Shown: positions 44,162-52,536, numbered from the stretch's first letter. The stretch: DNA of 64,000 nucleotides from an uncultured Flavobacteriales bacterium (GCA_946480815.1 CAMLLB010000008.1:1-64000), one strand, 5' to 3'. The notes: generated by a model not told the origin, from the letters alone. Numbers and translations: made by a program.

Positions 44162-44707
44162 ATGATAAATGTTGGAAGAGAGTTATTGAATGCTCCGTTT
44201 CCTGAATTGGTTCGCACGCTTGGTGTAGGGATTGCCGAGGCTCAATATGCTCTCGATCGTGTTTCTATTAAGATCGCCCAATTAATGGCGGGATTTGTAC
44301 TGAATGATCAAGGAAACCTGGAACGTGATGAAACTTCGTTAATCAAACTCAGAGAAAATGATCCCGGAGTGAGTTTACTGGCTCTCGGTTTCACACCTAC
44401 ATTTTACCAGTTCGTAGAAACATACATTGAACTCAAATTGGCTATTTCAATGAAAAAAGAAGAGGAAATTGGCGCTGAAACTTCTGTCAGAGGCGTTGCC
44501 TGGTCACCCTTTGGGGTAATTGCAGCCTCTGTAAACGCAAGTTATTCTCAGAAATACCAATATGAAGCAAGCGGAAGTTCCGAAATGCGTACCAAACTCG
44601 TAACGGTTCCGGCTCCGGCCATGTTTGAAAGTCGTTTGAAACAATTGATGGACGAAAAAGAAATCGCCAGAGTTCAAGCCGAAATGCCACCTCCACCTGA
44701 AAACTAA
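44162..44707 (+). CDS. Accessory paralog 4
   Basis: This 181-residue family member is closest to paralog 3: ELLNAPFPELVRTLGVGIAE (residues 7-26), AEAQYALDRVSI, SLLALGFTPTFYQF (71-84), VNASYSQKYQYEASGSS (124-140) and VTVPAPAM (147-154). The tail is Met/Pro/Glu-rich (EMPPPPEN). It has no signal peptide. It is separated from paralog 3 by 59 bp containing a hairpin and followed by the coiled-coil gene after 50 bp. Confidence 0.7.
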   Translation: MINVGRELLNAPFPELVRTLGVGIAEAQYALDRVSIKIAQLMAGFVLNDQGNLERDETSLIKLRENDPGVSLLALGFTPTFYQFVETYIELKLAISMKKEEEIGAETSVRGVAWSPFGVIAASVNASYSQKYQYEASGSSEMRTKLVTVPAPAMFESRLKQLMDEKEIARVQAEMPPPPEN

Positions 44708-44757
44708 GTGGAAGGCTAAAACGAAGTTTAAATACTAACCTATTCTAAAACAAGATT

Positions 44758-45825
44758 ATGACAAAAAGCTGGAAAAAACTCGTCAAAACCACGGATTTCG
44801 ATTCGAACAACGAAAGCGAAAACTCTTTTAGTGATATCCAATTAACCCTGGACGAAATTGCTTCGCAAAACCGGGAACTGGAGGAATTGTTGAGGGAACG
44901 ACAATCTTTGGAAAATGAGATGGGCAATTTACTTCAATCGAATAATCCTGTAGCAGAAGATCCTCGGTTCACCGGTACGATCGAATCGTTTAAGCATAAA
45001 CGTGAGAAAGAAAAAAACAGAGCCGCTCGGAAGAGAAAACTCGAAGAGCGGCTCTTAAAAAAAAGCAAGGAATTGGAGCAATGGGAGAAAAATCAGGATC
45101 GACTGAGAAAAAAACTTGCCCTCCAAAAGAAATCTTTGCTTAAGAAAGAAACCGAACAAGATCCTTCAACCAGCCAGAAAGCACCGAAATCAAAAGAAAA
45201 AAGTTCCGTAAAACGTTGGTTGGATCCCAACCCGATCCGGAAAAAGAAAGATGTAATAGAAAGAAAGAAGAAAGTGCTGACCGAACCAATTGAGAAAGTA
45301 AAACAGATCCCGGAAAAAATCAGGGAAAAACCAATCGATGAATTCGGACAGAAGGATCTTGTGAAGTTTCAACAGAAACTGGATCAGGTGAAAAAAAATG
45401 TTGAGATTCCGACAAGGATTCGCAGGATAAAAGATGACTGGGACGAAAAGCATGAAACCCGAAAAGAAAAACTGAAAGAAAAGATAAATCTTAAAAAACT
45501 TTCAGAAAAACTGGAAGAAGTAAAGCGTTTTGGTCAATCGGTGAAATCTGATATCAAAAACTCAGTGGAATCCCTGGAGTCAAAAGTGCCGGAAATCAAA
45601 GAAATGACCGAAAAGCTGGAAAAAGAAATGTCTCTGGATGATCGCCAAAACAAAATTTCCGAAAATGCTGCTGCAAAAAAAGCAGAGGAAAAAGAAAACG
45701 AACAGAAAGAGACAGAACGCAGGGAAAGATTGAAAGAACGATTTCTATCCCAAAAAAAGGCCGAACGAAAAGAAGAAGAACGGTCAAGTAGAAAAAAAGA
45801 ACGCAAAAACGAAAAATACACTTAA
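44758..45825 (+). CDS. Highly charged coiled-coil protein
   Basis: This 355-residue protein is dominated by Lys, Glu and Arg (runs such as KKKDVIERKKK and KAERKEEERSSRKKERKN) with long predicted coiled coils (about 20-125 and 190-355) and Pro breaks near 140-170. It has no signal, membrane helix or known domain. It sits in the middle of the paralog operon and ends one base before the next gene. Likely a structural or tethering protein; because of composition its ancestry cannot be judged by eye. Confidence 0.6.
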   Translation: MTKSWKKLVKTTDFDSNNESENSFSDIQLTLDEIASQNRELEELLRERQSLENEMGNLLQSNNPVAEDPRFTGTIESFKHKREKEKNRAARKRKLEERLLKKSKELEQWEKNQDRLRKKLALQKKSLLKKETEQDPSTSQKAPKSKEKSSVKRWLDPNPIRKKKDVIERKKKVLTEPIEKVKQIPEKIREKPIDEFGQKDLVKFQQKLDQVKKNVEIPTRIRRIKDDWDEKHETRKEKLKEKINLKKLSEKLEEVKRFGQSVKSDIKNSVESLESKVPEIKEMTEKLEKEMSLDDRQNKISENAAAKKAEEKENEQKETERRERLKERFLSQKKAERKEEERSSRKKERKNEKYT

Positions 45826-45826
45826 A

Positions 45827-46501
45827 ATGAGTTCAACAACAACCACCAATTCACTGGCCCTGCATGAAATAGTTCTCAGCTTAGCGGACAGTTTGAATGA
45901 TGCGCAGGAAACCTTGCGCAGTGTGCCTCAGTATGACGAATACGGAAGGCCAAATACATTATACCAACTTCCCTATTTGGATTTTAACCTGGAAGTGATT
46001 TCTCAATTTGAAACGACACAAACAGGCGGAAATACTGCCGGTGGAAACGCGATTCGTTTCGTACCGTTTCGAAGCACTGAAACCACAACCAAAAACCTGG
46101 GCACTATCACCAGTAACATTTCAGGGAGATTTGTCGCTGTAATGCCGAACGAAGGATTACCTCAAATTGCATTGAATGCAATTACCAAACCCAATGGAAC
46201 CGACGGTGAATACACTGTTTACTCAATTGCTGTTCAGGCAATTCAACCAAACAATGAGTGGATAGTCGGACAGCGAATAGAAATCAACTTCGATGAAGCT
46301 ACATCACTCAGTCTTAACGCTAACATTCCTGTTACCCCACCGATTTTTATTGGTGCAAAAGACGGTTTCACACGAGCTGACGACGGAAGTGTTTACGTCC
46401 AGGTCAAACTTAAGACCACAGATTACAACGCGGGAAGGACCTTCGTTTTTAAAGCCAATAGTGGCACACAATTTATGTCAATCGCAATTAGTAAGCCATG
46501 A
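45827..46501 (+). CDS. Accessory paralog 5 (divergent)
   Basis: This 224-residue protein keeps the N-terminal helix (LHEIVLSLADSLNDAQETL, residues 12-30) and a strand that aligns with the family's FYQFVETYIELKL (TLYQLPYLDFNLEVI, 44-58), then diverges into a beta-rich domain of about 150 residues with no proline motif. So it looks like the family N-module fused to a different C-terminal domain. It overlaps the next gene by 4 nt. Confidence 0.55.
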   Translation: MSSTTTTNSLALHEIVLSLADSLNDAQETLRSVPQYDEYGRPNTLYQLPYLDFNLEVISQFETTQTGGNTAGGNAIRFVPFRSTETTTKNLGTITSNISGRFVAVMPNEGLPQIALNAITKPNGTDGEYTVYSIAVQAIQPNNEWIVGQRIEINFDEATSLSLNANIPVTPPIFIGAKDGFTRADDGSVYVQVKLKTTDYNAGRTFVFKANSGTQFMSIAISKP

Positions 46502-47412
46502 TAGATTTTTTATCCATTAACTTTACACTTCGGCTTCTTGGTCTTTCGACCGATGGACGAGCTGCTGAAATGCCACTTATAATTCAGTATTTTCATTTCG
46601 AACAACAGACTTGGGTCAATCTTTATGAAATAACAACGATTAAAGCAGGTATAAATTTTCGGAGAATGGCTTCGGAAGTTGATACTACCAATGAAATCGA
46701 AACGTATTTCTTTAATACGATAAGAGCCGGATATACTCCACACATGCGTATTCTTCCCGGAGCTGGGGCTATTGTGCCTGATTTGGGAAAAGACCTGGTT
46801 ATTTCAAGTAATTATTCCTTTGGTTTGAATGAAGTGCTGGAAGCTTATGAGTTTAATTTCGGCAATTTATATTTAGAAACTGAAGAACGAATAACCGAAA
46901 TTGCTGCGACGTTCGAGGAATTCATTCCAATGACGACATTCTTTCCCGTTGCATCCGAAAGTGTTCCCGTTCCTATCAATGAATTGTATACCAACATTGT
47001 TTCTGAAATCGTAACAGCAAGTGACGCAGGTATTGATTCTCCATACAAATTATCCAATATTTCACTAAAACTGAAAGCATTGATTCATGACGACGGCAGC
47101 GGATCATTAAGTGCTACACTATTGGATCTGGAGAATTCTGAAACTGTCAATGAAGGAGCAATCAGTGAGCTTGTTTTTGACATTACTCCTGTTGACAACC
47201 GGGAAAACACTAGCGCAGTCATGCCAAATTGTATTGGTTTGACAGAAACAGCGGTCCGAAGAATCCTGAAAAATGCAGGTTTGCGCCTGAATCCGGTTTA
47301 TCAGAAAAAAGATACTGTGGTGAACGGTGATTCGTTCAAACAGTCTCCAATTCAGGGAACAGGCGTTCAGCCAAATCAATTAGTAACCGTAATTTTTAGT
47401 AAACATGAGTGA
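46498..47412 (+). CDS. Beta-rich protein with C-terminal PASTA domain
   Basis: This 304-residue protein lacks the family helix but ends in a PASTA domain (about 240-302: MPNCIGLTETAVRRILKNAG, then QSPIQGTGVQPNQLVTV, the typical P-x-hx-G...A...L...G pattern). PASTA domains usually bind muropeptides or mediate contacts outside the membrane, but no signal or membrane segment is present. The first 230 residues are beta-rich and unrecognised. It overlaps its neighbours on both sides by 4 and 8 nt. Confidence 0.65.
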   Translation: MIDFLSINFTLRLLGLSTDGRAAEMPLIIQYFHFEQQTWVNLYEITTIKAGINFRRMASEVDTTNEIETYFFNTIRAGYTPHMRILPGAGAIVPDLGKDLVISSNYSFGLNEVLEAYEFNFGNLYLETEERITEIAATFEEFIPMTTFFPVASESVPVPINELYTNIVSEIVTASDAGIDSPYKLSNISLKLKALIHDDGSGSLSATLLDLENSETVNEGAISELVFDITPVDNRENTSAVMPNCIGLTETAVRRILKNAGLRLNPVYQKKDTVVNGDSFKQSPIQGTGVQPNQLVTVIFSKHE

Positions 47413-48079
47413 TACAAATAACCCTATTCAATTATTCAGTGAATTGCTTAGCAGTCCGCTCGGACAATTGATCTCATCAGTTGGCCAGGGAGTCGGCGAT
47501 GCACAAGCTGCCCTTGATCAGGGAGCACTTCAGCAAACATTAGACATCTACGATTTCAGCAAAGATGGAGAAAGAACCAATGAGGAATTAAACCTCGTAA
47601 ACCTGATTCGGGAAATGGGATACCAACCTACATTTTACACCATTCCTGAAACAGAGGTGGAAGCACAGATTTCATTATCGCTGGACCTGAAAGCGGAACA
47701 AACTGCTCCTACGATCGGCTATACACTTTCCAAGTATAAAGTCAACGCAACTCCGCTAAATGCCGGGAACATGAACCGTTATGGATTACAGGCAGATGCT
47801 ATGGCAAAACTGAAATTCAAAATTGTACCGGTTCCACCACCTCCTGGCAGCGAAGAACTGCGTCTTGTACCGGATTTTTATGGAAAATTCTGGAACGAGA
47901 CAACGAAGGAGTTAATTGCAAATCTTGGGTTCCTTTATGAGTTACGAAATGACGTAACTAACGAAGTAATCGAAGACGAAGAAACAGTATTGAATTGCGC
48001 TATTTCGAACCAAAGTCCGGTAAAAGGGACTGTTTCCAAAGTCGGCAATGTGCTTGTTTTGCAAATCACAGTGATCTAA
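47405..48079 (+). CDS. Accessory paralog 6, with PASTA-like tail
   Basis: This 224-residue family member has LLSSPLGQLISSVGQGVGDA (residues 14-33) and AQAALDQ, LIREMGYQPTFYTI (67-80) with strand VEAQISLSL, and VPVPPPPG (141-148), followed directly by a PASTA-like segment (about 153-224: VPDFYGKFWNETTKELIANL...NQSPVKGTVSKVGNVLVL). It thus fuses the family core to the domain found at the end of the preceding gene. It is the last gene of the operon; the terminator starts 9 nt after the stop. Confidence 0.65.
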   Translation: MSDTNNPIQLFSELLSSPLGQLISSVGQGVGDAQAALDQGALQQTLDIYDFSKDGERTNEELNLVNLIREMGYQPTFYTIPETEVEAQISLSLDLKAEQTAPTIGYTLSKYKVNATPLNAGNMNRYGLQADAMAKLKFKIVPVPPPPGSEELRLVPDFYGKFWNETTKELIANLGFLYELRNDVTNEVIEDEETVLNCAISNQSPVKGTVSKVGNVLVLQITVI

Positions 48080-48087
48080 ACTACAGG

Positions 48088-48127
48088 AAAAATCCGGGAC
48101 AAAACACAACACTTTGTCCCGGATTTT
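48088..48127 (+). terminator. Terminator of the accessory operon
   Basis: A 15-bp stem of AAAATCCGGGACAAA with TTTGTCCCGGATTTT (3' arm 48113-48127) and a 9-nt loop, GC-rich in the middle, ending in a short T run. It is the strongest hairpin between 39 and 49 kb and closes the operon. Confidence 0.9.
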
Positions 48128-48165
48128 AAATCACCAAACCAACCATTTATTCACAACCATCCAAC

Positions 48166-49155
48166 ATGCTTAATCTAAAAAACACACGCTCAATTTTCGA
48201 CCAGGTCGCGGAAATAAACAGCCAAAAAGAATATTGGTATGTCAGAACCGACGGAGGAGATCATTATGCCGATTTTATTCGAAATGGATATATCGGAATC
48301 CCCTGGAATTTTATCACTGCTTCCGATATTTGTGAAGAAAACCTGGATTACCTTCGAAAATCAGTCATTTCACACAGTTACAAATACAGACACATTCCTT
48401 ATAACAAATTGGGATCCGGGGAAAAATCGTCCGTTACCAAGACCATTAACAAACTATTTTCTTTTAAGAACCTGAAAAAAGGCGATGTCGTGCTGATCCC
48501 TTCAGAAGAAGCCGATCGTTTCAGTATCGGTGAAATTGCCGACGATGAAATCTATACTGCATCCGAAGGTGATTTATCCACTTGCGCTTATCTGAAAAGA
48601 AGAAAAGTAAACTGGTTGAAAACTTCGATCAGGCATCCTTATTATAATTCCCTGTTTTATTTACTGAAACACTCACACACCATTGTTTCGATAAAACAAC
48701 ACGCCGATTTCATTGATTCGATCATGGAAGAATTATACATCAAGGATGGAGATTGTTTTTTGTCTTTGCGGATCAACAAAGAATCTGAAATCAGTCTGAA
48801 AGACCTGAAAGATTTGTTTGACAATTACCTGGGACTCATTTCGAAAGTAAATACTGATTTCAATTTTGGAGAACAAATCGATACCACCACTGTCAAATTA
48901 AGCTTAAATTCTCCTGGATTCATCAATATCAAATTACCGGTTGGAAAGTCACTGATTGTAACCAGTTTGATCGTTTCCATGTTCCTGAACGGTTGTTCCA
49001 ACGAGGAAATCAGCTTGAAAATCAATCGCGAACACATTCCCACGGAGTATATTCCATATATGGATTCCATTCAGCATATCCGGAAAAACCTGGAAGTGGA
49101 GAACGACACTATTTTTGACCGCTTAACAAGTTTTGAAAATGGAAACAGTAAGTAG
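48166..49155 (+). CDS. Protein with PUA/EVE-like N-domain and hydrophobic C-segment
   Basis: In this 329-residue protein, residues about 22-150 read EYWYVRTDGGDHYADFIRNG, GYIGIPWNF and LKKGDVVLIPSEEADRFSIGEIADD. That spacing resembles the EVE/PUA-like beta-barrel domains at the N-terminus of restriction and other defence proteins, which read modified bases or nucleotides. Residues about 205-300 hold a second domain with SPGFINIKLPVGKSLIVT and a short hydrophobic stretch (SLIVSMFLNG). It overlaps the following membrane protein gene by 17 nt. The domain reading is by pattern only. Confidence 0.55.
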   Translation: MLNLKNTRSIFDQVAEINSQKEYWYVRTDGGDHYADFIRNGYIGIPWNFITASDICEENLDYLRKSVISHSYKYRHIPYNKLGSGEKSSVTKTINKLFSFKNLKKGDVVLIPSEEADRFSIGEIADDEIYTASEGDLSTCAYLKRRKVNWLKTSIRHPYYNSLFYLLKHSHTIVSIKQHADFIDSIMEELYIKDGDCFLSLRINKESEISLKDLKDLFDNYLGLISKVNTDFNFGEQIDTTTVKLSLNSPGFINIKLPVGKSLIVTSLIVSMFLNGCSNEEISLKINREHIPTEYIPYMDSIQHIRKNLEVENDTIFDRLTSFENGNSK

Positions 49156-49609
49156 TTTTTTAGCATCGGGCGATAACGTGTTCAAATTCCTGTTGACCAT
49201 GTGCATCGGCACCATCCTGTTCAACATCATTTATCCGACGGATAAGATCCGGCAAATTGAAATCCGGCAAAGCGAACTGAATTACAAGCTGGACATCATG
49301 AACAATGAATCCAGAGTATTGTATGATGAGATCAAGCTGCTGAGTAACGTTAAAAAAAGACTGACCGTTTTCGGATCGGCTGATTTCCGGAAAAAATTGG
49401 AATCCTTTGACGCGAAATACGACCTGCTTGTAAGAAAAGCCTACGAAATCAAACACATGCGCAGATTGATCATTATTTCCAGAGATGAATTGGAATTTTA
49501 TTCCGGTTTCCGTTTCTGGAGTTATTATCCGTCGATGGTGATTGGTTTGGTATCTTTGATTTTTTGGATTAAGTTTTATGTGAAGAGCCTGGAAAAGGAT
49601 GAAGACTAA
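49139..49609 (+). CDS. Two-helix membrane protein with coiled-coil
   Basis: This 156-residue protein has an N-terminal membrane helix (about 14-30), a cytoplasmic or periplasmic coiled-coil (about 35-100), and a C-terminal membrane helix (YPSMVIGLVSLIFWIKFYV). ATG 49139 is chosen over the in-frame TTG 49133. It overlaps the PUA/EVE-like gene by 17 nt, so the two act together. Pairing of a sensor-like protein with a small membrane protein is common in abortive-infection loci, but no effector motif is visible. It converges with rfaE2, overlapping it by 4 bp. Confidence 0.6.
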   Translation: METVSSFLASGDNVFKFLLTMCIGTILFNIIYPTDKIRQIEIRQSELNYKLDIMNNESRVLYDEIKLLSNVKKRLTVFGSADFRKKLESFDAKYDLLVRKAYEIKHMRRLIIISRDELEFYSGFRFWSYYPSMVIGLVSLIFWIKFYVKSLEKDED

Positions 49610-50121
49610 GCCTTCAGTTTCTTCACAATATTCGTCGTGCTGAATCCTTCAACAAGTTCAACCGTTTTTACTTCACCGCCATTTGCAAGCATCGTTTCTC
49701 TGCCAACAATGTATTTTTTACTGGAAGGATCCGGTTCATTCGCGTCGTAGTCAGCACCTTTCACCAACACATCAGGTTTCAGCAATTCGATCACGGAAAC
49801 AGGGGTATCTTCATCAAAAAATACGACACCGTCAACAAATCCAAGGGAAGCCAAAATCAACGCACGGGAAGATTCCGGGTTAATCGGTCGCTCCTCTCCT
49901 TTTCCCTGTCTTCTGACCGAAGCATCAGTATTGATGGCGATAATCAATTTCGAACCGAAATCGGCCGCTTTTGCCAGGTATGTAACGTGTCCTTCATGCA
50001 AAATATCGAAACAACCGTTCGTAAACACCACCTTTTCACCGGATTGTTTCCAATCGCGAATGCGTTGTCCCATTTCTTCCTGCGAAGAAACTTTATGCTT
50101 GATCTGCTCGAACTTCCCCAT
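49606..50121 (-). CDS. rfaE2: D-glycero-beta-D-manno-heptose 1-phosphate adenylyltransferase
   Basis: This 171-residue nucleotidyltransferase has the HIGH-type motif TNGCFDILHEGHVTYL (about residues 34-49) and KGADYDANE. It makes ADP-heptose precursors for the LPS core. It is the monofunctional C-terminal half of E. coli HldE, as is usual in Bacteroidota. Its start overlaps the upstream flippase-like gene by 29 nt, so they are cotranscribed. Confidence 0.9.
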   Translation of the reverse strand: MGKFEQIKHKVSSQEEMGQRIRDWKQSGEKVVFTNGCFDILHEGHVTYLAKAADFGSKLIIAINTDASVRRQGKGEERPINPESSRALILASLGFVDGVVFFDEDTPVSVIELLKPDVLVKGADYDANEPDPSSKKYIVGRETMLANGGEVKTVELVEGFSTTNIVKKLKA

Positions 50122-51115
50122 CTTTTGAATAGTTTTTTGGTAAGAGAAAAAAGGACAACATTCCTAAAATAATAATTAGCAAAGTTTGAGAAGCCCAGAT
50201 GATCATCCCCAAAGCCCGACCTATTCCTTGGGCCTCAGTTCCGTATTGATCTTTCAAATAATATTCGATCACTAATCCAACAACGATCGGAAAGATTCCG
50301 AGCCCACCATTGGTTAGTGTGATTCCTAATGAACCAGCCAGAAATGCAAGTAACATTCCTTTCGGAGGTACCCCCGAGGTTTCGTCCAGTGCAAAGAAGC
50401 AAACAGCAAAATAAACCACGTACAATCCCCAAATGAACAAGGTATGTCCAATAAACCCAAGTGGATTCCTTGTTTTGAAAATCGATAAAGCCCCATCAAT
50501 CAATCCTTTCACAAATCCAATCACTTTCAAACGAATGGATTTCAGCAGTAACATCACACCAAAAGCTACCACGATCAGGCCGATTACGATCCATTTGATT
50601 AACTGGAATAACAAAGCCGATTCCGGATCGTTACCAACACCTTCGATCAACCCTTTAATCTTCCAAAAGTCTCCTGCTCCAACAATAGAAGCAAGCAATG
50701 CAACCAAAAACAGCATGATGAGGTCGAAAACGCGCTCCGCCAGGATAGTCCCGAACGATTTGGAAAAAGGAATTCCATCCGATCGATACAGCATGGCAGC
50801 TCTCGAGGCTTCTCCTGCTCTTGGAATTGTGAGATTCACAATGTAACCGATCATGATTGCGTGGTAACGATTCCAAAGTGATGTTTGGTAGCCCATTGGC
50901 TCCAACAGGTACTTCCAGCGATATGCACGTGAAAGCAACGCAAAAAAGCTTAATAATAAAGACAGGAAAATCCAGAAATAATTGGCTTCACGAAGTGCCT
51001 TATAAAAAGCAACTTCTACAGCCGGCTCCATGGATGTGAAAAAATACCAGATCAGATAAACACCTAAGGCCAGTGGAAGAACTGTTTTTAGAAGAATACC
51101 TGCTGTTTTTTTCAT
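50093..51115 (-). CDS. Lysylphosphatidylglycerol synthase TM-region/flippase-like protein
   Basis: This 340-residue integral membrane protein has eight or so helices of the LPG_synthase_TM (UPF0104) family. Motifs are RAYRWKYLLEPMGYQ, YIVNLTIPRAGEASRAAMLYR and LAFLAGSLGITLTNGGLGIFP. The C-terminal aminoacyl-transfer domain of MprF is absent, so it probably flips or transports a lipid rather than aminoacylating it. It starts at the base where panD stops (51115 shared), making a panD-flippase-rfaE2 operon. Confidence 0.88.
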   Translation of the reverse strand: MKKTAGILLKTVLPLALGVYLIWYFFTSMEPAVEVAFYKALREANYFWIFLSLLLSFFALLSRAYRWKYLLEPMGYQTSLWNRYHAIMIGYIVNLTIPRAGEASRAAMLYRSDGIPFSKSFGTILAERVFDLIMLFLVALLASIVGAGDFWKIKGLIEGVGNDPESALLFQLIKWIVIGLIVVAFGVMLLLKSIRLKVIGFVKGLIDGALSIFKTRNPLGFIGHTLFIWGLYVVYFAVCFFALDETSGVPPKGMLLAFLAGSLGITLTNGGLGIFPIVVGLVIEYYLKDQYGTEAQGIGRALGMIIWASQTLLIIILGMLSFFLLPKNYSKDGEVRADQA

Positions 51116-51465
51116 CAGACTATCAAATTAGTCAATTCGTTTGGAAAAACCAAGGAAGGTTTAAATGATCTTGCTTCCTCGGGAGTCATGTATCCGTAAC
51201 CGATTACAATAATCATATCTCCAACAGCTACTTTTCTGGCTGCCGGTCCGTTTAAACAAATTGTTCCGCTTCCTCTGTCGCCCTTGATTACGTATGTTTC
51301 CAAACGCTCTCCGTTATTGATATTAACAACCTGAACACGTTCTCCTTCAACCAGGTTAGAGGCGTCCATCAATGCTTCATCAATGGTAATACTTCCAACG
51401 TAATTTAATTCAGCTTGAGTAACGCGTACGCGGTGAATTTTTGATTTGACTACTTGTATCAACAT
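51115..51465 (-). CDS. panD: Aspartate 1-decarboxylase
   Basis: PanD decarboxylates aspartate to beta-alanine for pantothenate and CoA. In this 116-residue proenzyme, the self-cleavage site G24-S25 ([11 protein letters not shown]) yields the pyruvoyl group from Ser25. [20 protein letters not shown] is the conserved C-terminal block. Length is usual. It is separated from panC by an AT-rich repeat but has the same orientation. Confidence 0.96.
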   Translation of the reverse strand: MLIQVVKSKIHRVRVTQAELNYVGSITIDEALMDASNLVEGERVQVVNINNGERLETYVIKGDRGSGTICLNGPAARKVAVGDMIIVIGYGYMTPEEARSFKPSLVFPNELTNLIV

Positions 51466-51487
51466 GTTTGTAAAAATCGAAGTGCAA

Positions 51488-51590
51488 AGTTAATGTAAAA
51501 TTGAGAATGTAAAATGTAGAATTGAAAAGTTAATACCGCTTATTCCGAAAAATCAGCTTTTCAATTTTCACTTCTCAATTTTCAATTTAG
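51488..51590. repeat. AT-rich inverted repeat (TTTTCAATT family)
   Basis: TTGAGAATGTAAAATGTAGA and AATTGAAAAG on the left are complementary to CTTTTCAATTTTCACTTCTC and following bases on the right (51558-51590), around a centre of about 30 bp. Its right end overlaps the last bases of panC (stop at 51582). Confidence 0.6.
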
Positions 51591-52421
51591 AGTCATATTA
51601 TCAATCAACCGCACCTCCCCGCAAAAACAGGCAATGCACATGGTTGCCCCCGGAACCCACTGATCTGTGAGATCTTGCAAGGTATGCGGATCAACAATTG
51701 TTAAATATTCAAGCTGGAGTGTCCCACATTCAAAAAATTCCGTTGCCCGAACAACCGTTTCGGCAGGTGAGAATTTACCGGCATCTTCCTTCGAATGAAC
51801 GAGGGTTTTATAGATAATTAACGCTTCATCCTTTTGGGTTTCCGACAAACGCTTATTGCGACTGCTCATGGCAAGTCCTTTTTCTGTCCTTGAAGTTTCG
51901 CAGGGAACAATTTGAATAGGGAGATTCAATTGAGACACCATTTTCTTGATTACCGCAACCTGCTGAAAATCTTTTAATCCGAAAAATGCCTTTTGCGGTT
52001 CCACCAAATCAAATAAACGCGAAACAACTTGTACAACTCCTTTAAAATGCCCCGGACGGAACTTCCCTTCCATTACTTCATCCAACCCTTCCAAATCTAC
52101 CCGGGGAGATACCAGGTTTTCAGGATAAATTTCTCTTTCTGAAGGAAAAAAAGCGACATCACATCCGAATTTTTTCAACAATTCGGAATCTGCCTCCGGA
52201 GTTCGCGGATACTTTTCAAGATCCGATGGATTATTGAACTGGGTAGGATTTACGAAAACACTTACAACAACCACGTCACATTCAGCACTGGCGCGACTTA
52301 CCAAGTCCATATGCCCTTGATGTAAGGCTCCCATAGTTGGCACAAAACCAATGCTTTTACCTTCTTTACGAGCTGAATTAAGAGCTTGCTTTAGCCCTTC
52401 AATTGTGTTGATTATTTCCAC
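51582..52421 (-). CDS. panC: Pantothenate synthetase
   Basis: PanC joins pantoate and beta-alanine with ATP. In this 279-residue protein the motifs are IGFVPTMGALHQGHMDLV (HIGH-like), VVSVFVNPTQFNN, VVQVVSRLFDLVEPQKAFFGLKDFQQ and ETSRTEKGLAMSSRN (KMSKS-like). The frame extends to 52454 as TTG, but that codon overlaps the -7 box; GTG 52421 (giving MEIINTIEGLK) fits the family N-terminus. Upstream of panD in the same orientation, and divergent from the glycogen-synthase-like gene. Confidence 0.93.
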   Translation of the reverse strand: MEIINTIEGLKQALNSARKEGKSIGFVPTMGALHQGHMDLVSRASAECDVVVVSVFVNPTQFNNPSDLEKYPRTPEADSELLKKFGCDVAFFPSEREIYPENLVSPRVDLEGLDEVMEGKFRPGHFKGVVQVVSRLFDLVEPQKAFFGLKDFQQVAVIKKMVSQLNLPIQIVPCETSRTEKGLAMSSRNKRLSETQKDEALIIYKTLVHSKEDAGKFSPAETVVRATEFFECGTLQLEYLTIVDPHTLQDLTDQWVPGATMCIACFCGEVRLIDNMTLN

Positions 52422-52451
52422 ATTTCTACCCTTTCGTTCAAAACAAGCAGG

Positions 52452-52459
52452 CAAAACTA
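52452..52459 (-). promoter_or_regulatory. -7 box of panC
   Basis: On the minus strand this reads TAGTTTTG, a TAnnTTTG match, about 31 nt before GTG 52421. Its downstream position relative to the 52454 frame start excludes that start. Confidence 0.55.
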
Positions 52460-52469
52460 TACTAATATC

Positions 52470-52500
52470 TTGAAGATTCCGTGTTTTTTTCTTAATTTTG
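52470..52500 (+). promoter_or_regulatory. Promoter of the glycogen-synthase-like gene
   Basis: TTG at 52470-52472, a 20-bp spacer and TAATTTTG at 52493-52500. The ATG is 36 nt downstream at 52537. It is back-to-back with the panC promoter. Confidence 0.62.
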
Positions 52501-52536
52501 CACTTATAATATTCAAAAATTCCCCTATCGAATTCT

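Noticed and set aside
39066..49609. Contractile phage-tail-like or gas-vesicle cluster
   Set aside because: No sheath, tube, baseplate ATPase or GvpA-like small repeated hydrophobic protein was recognised; the paralogs do not fit.
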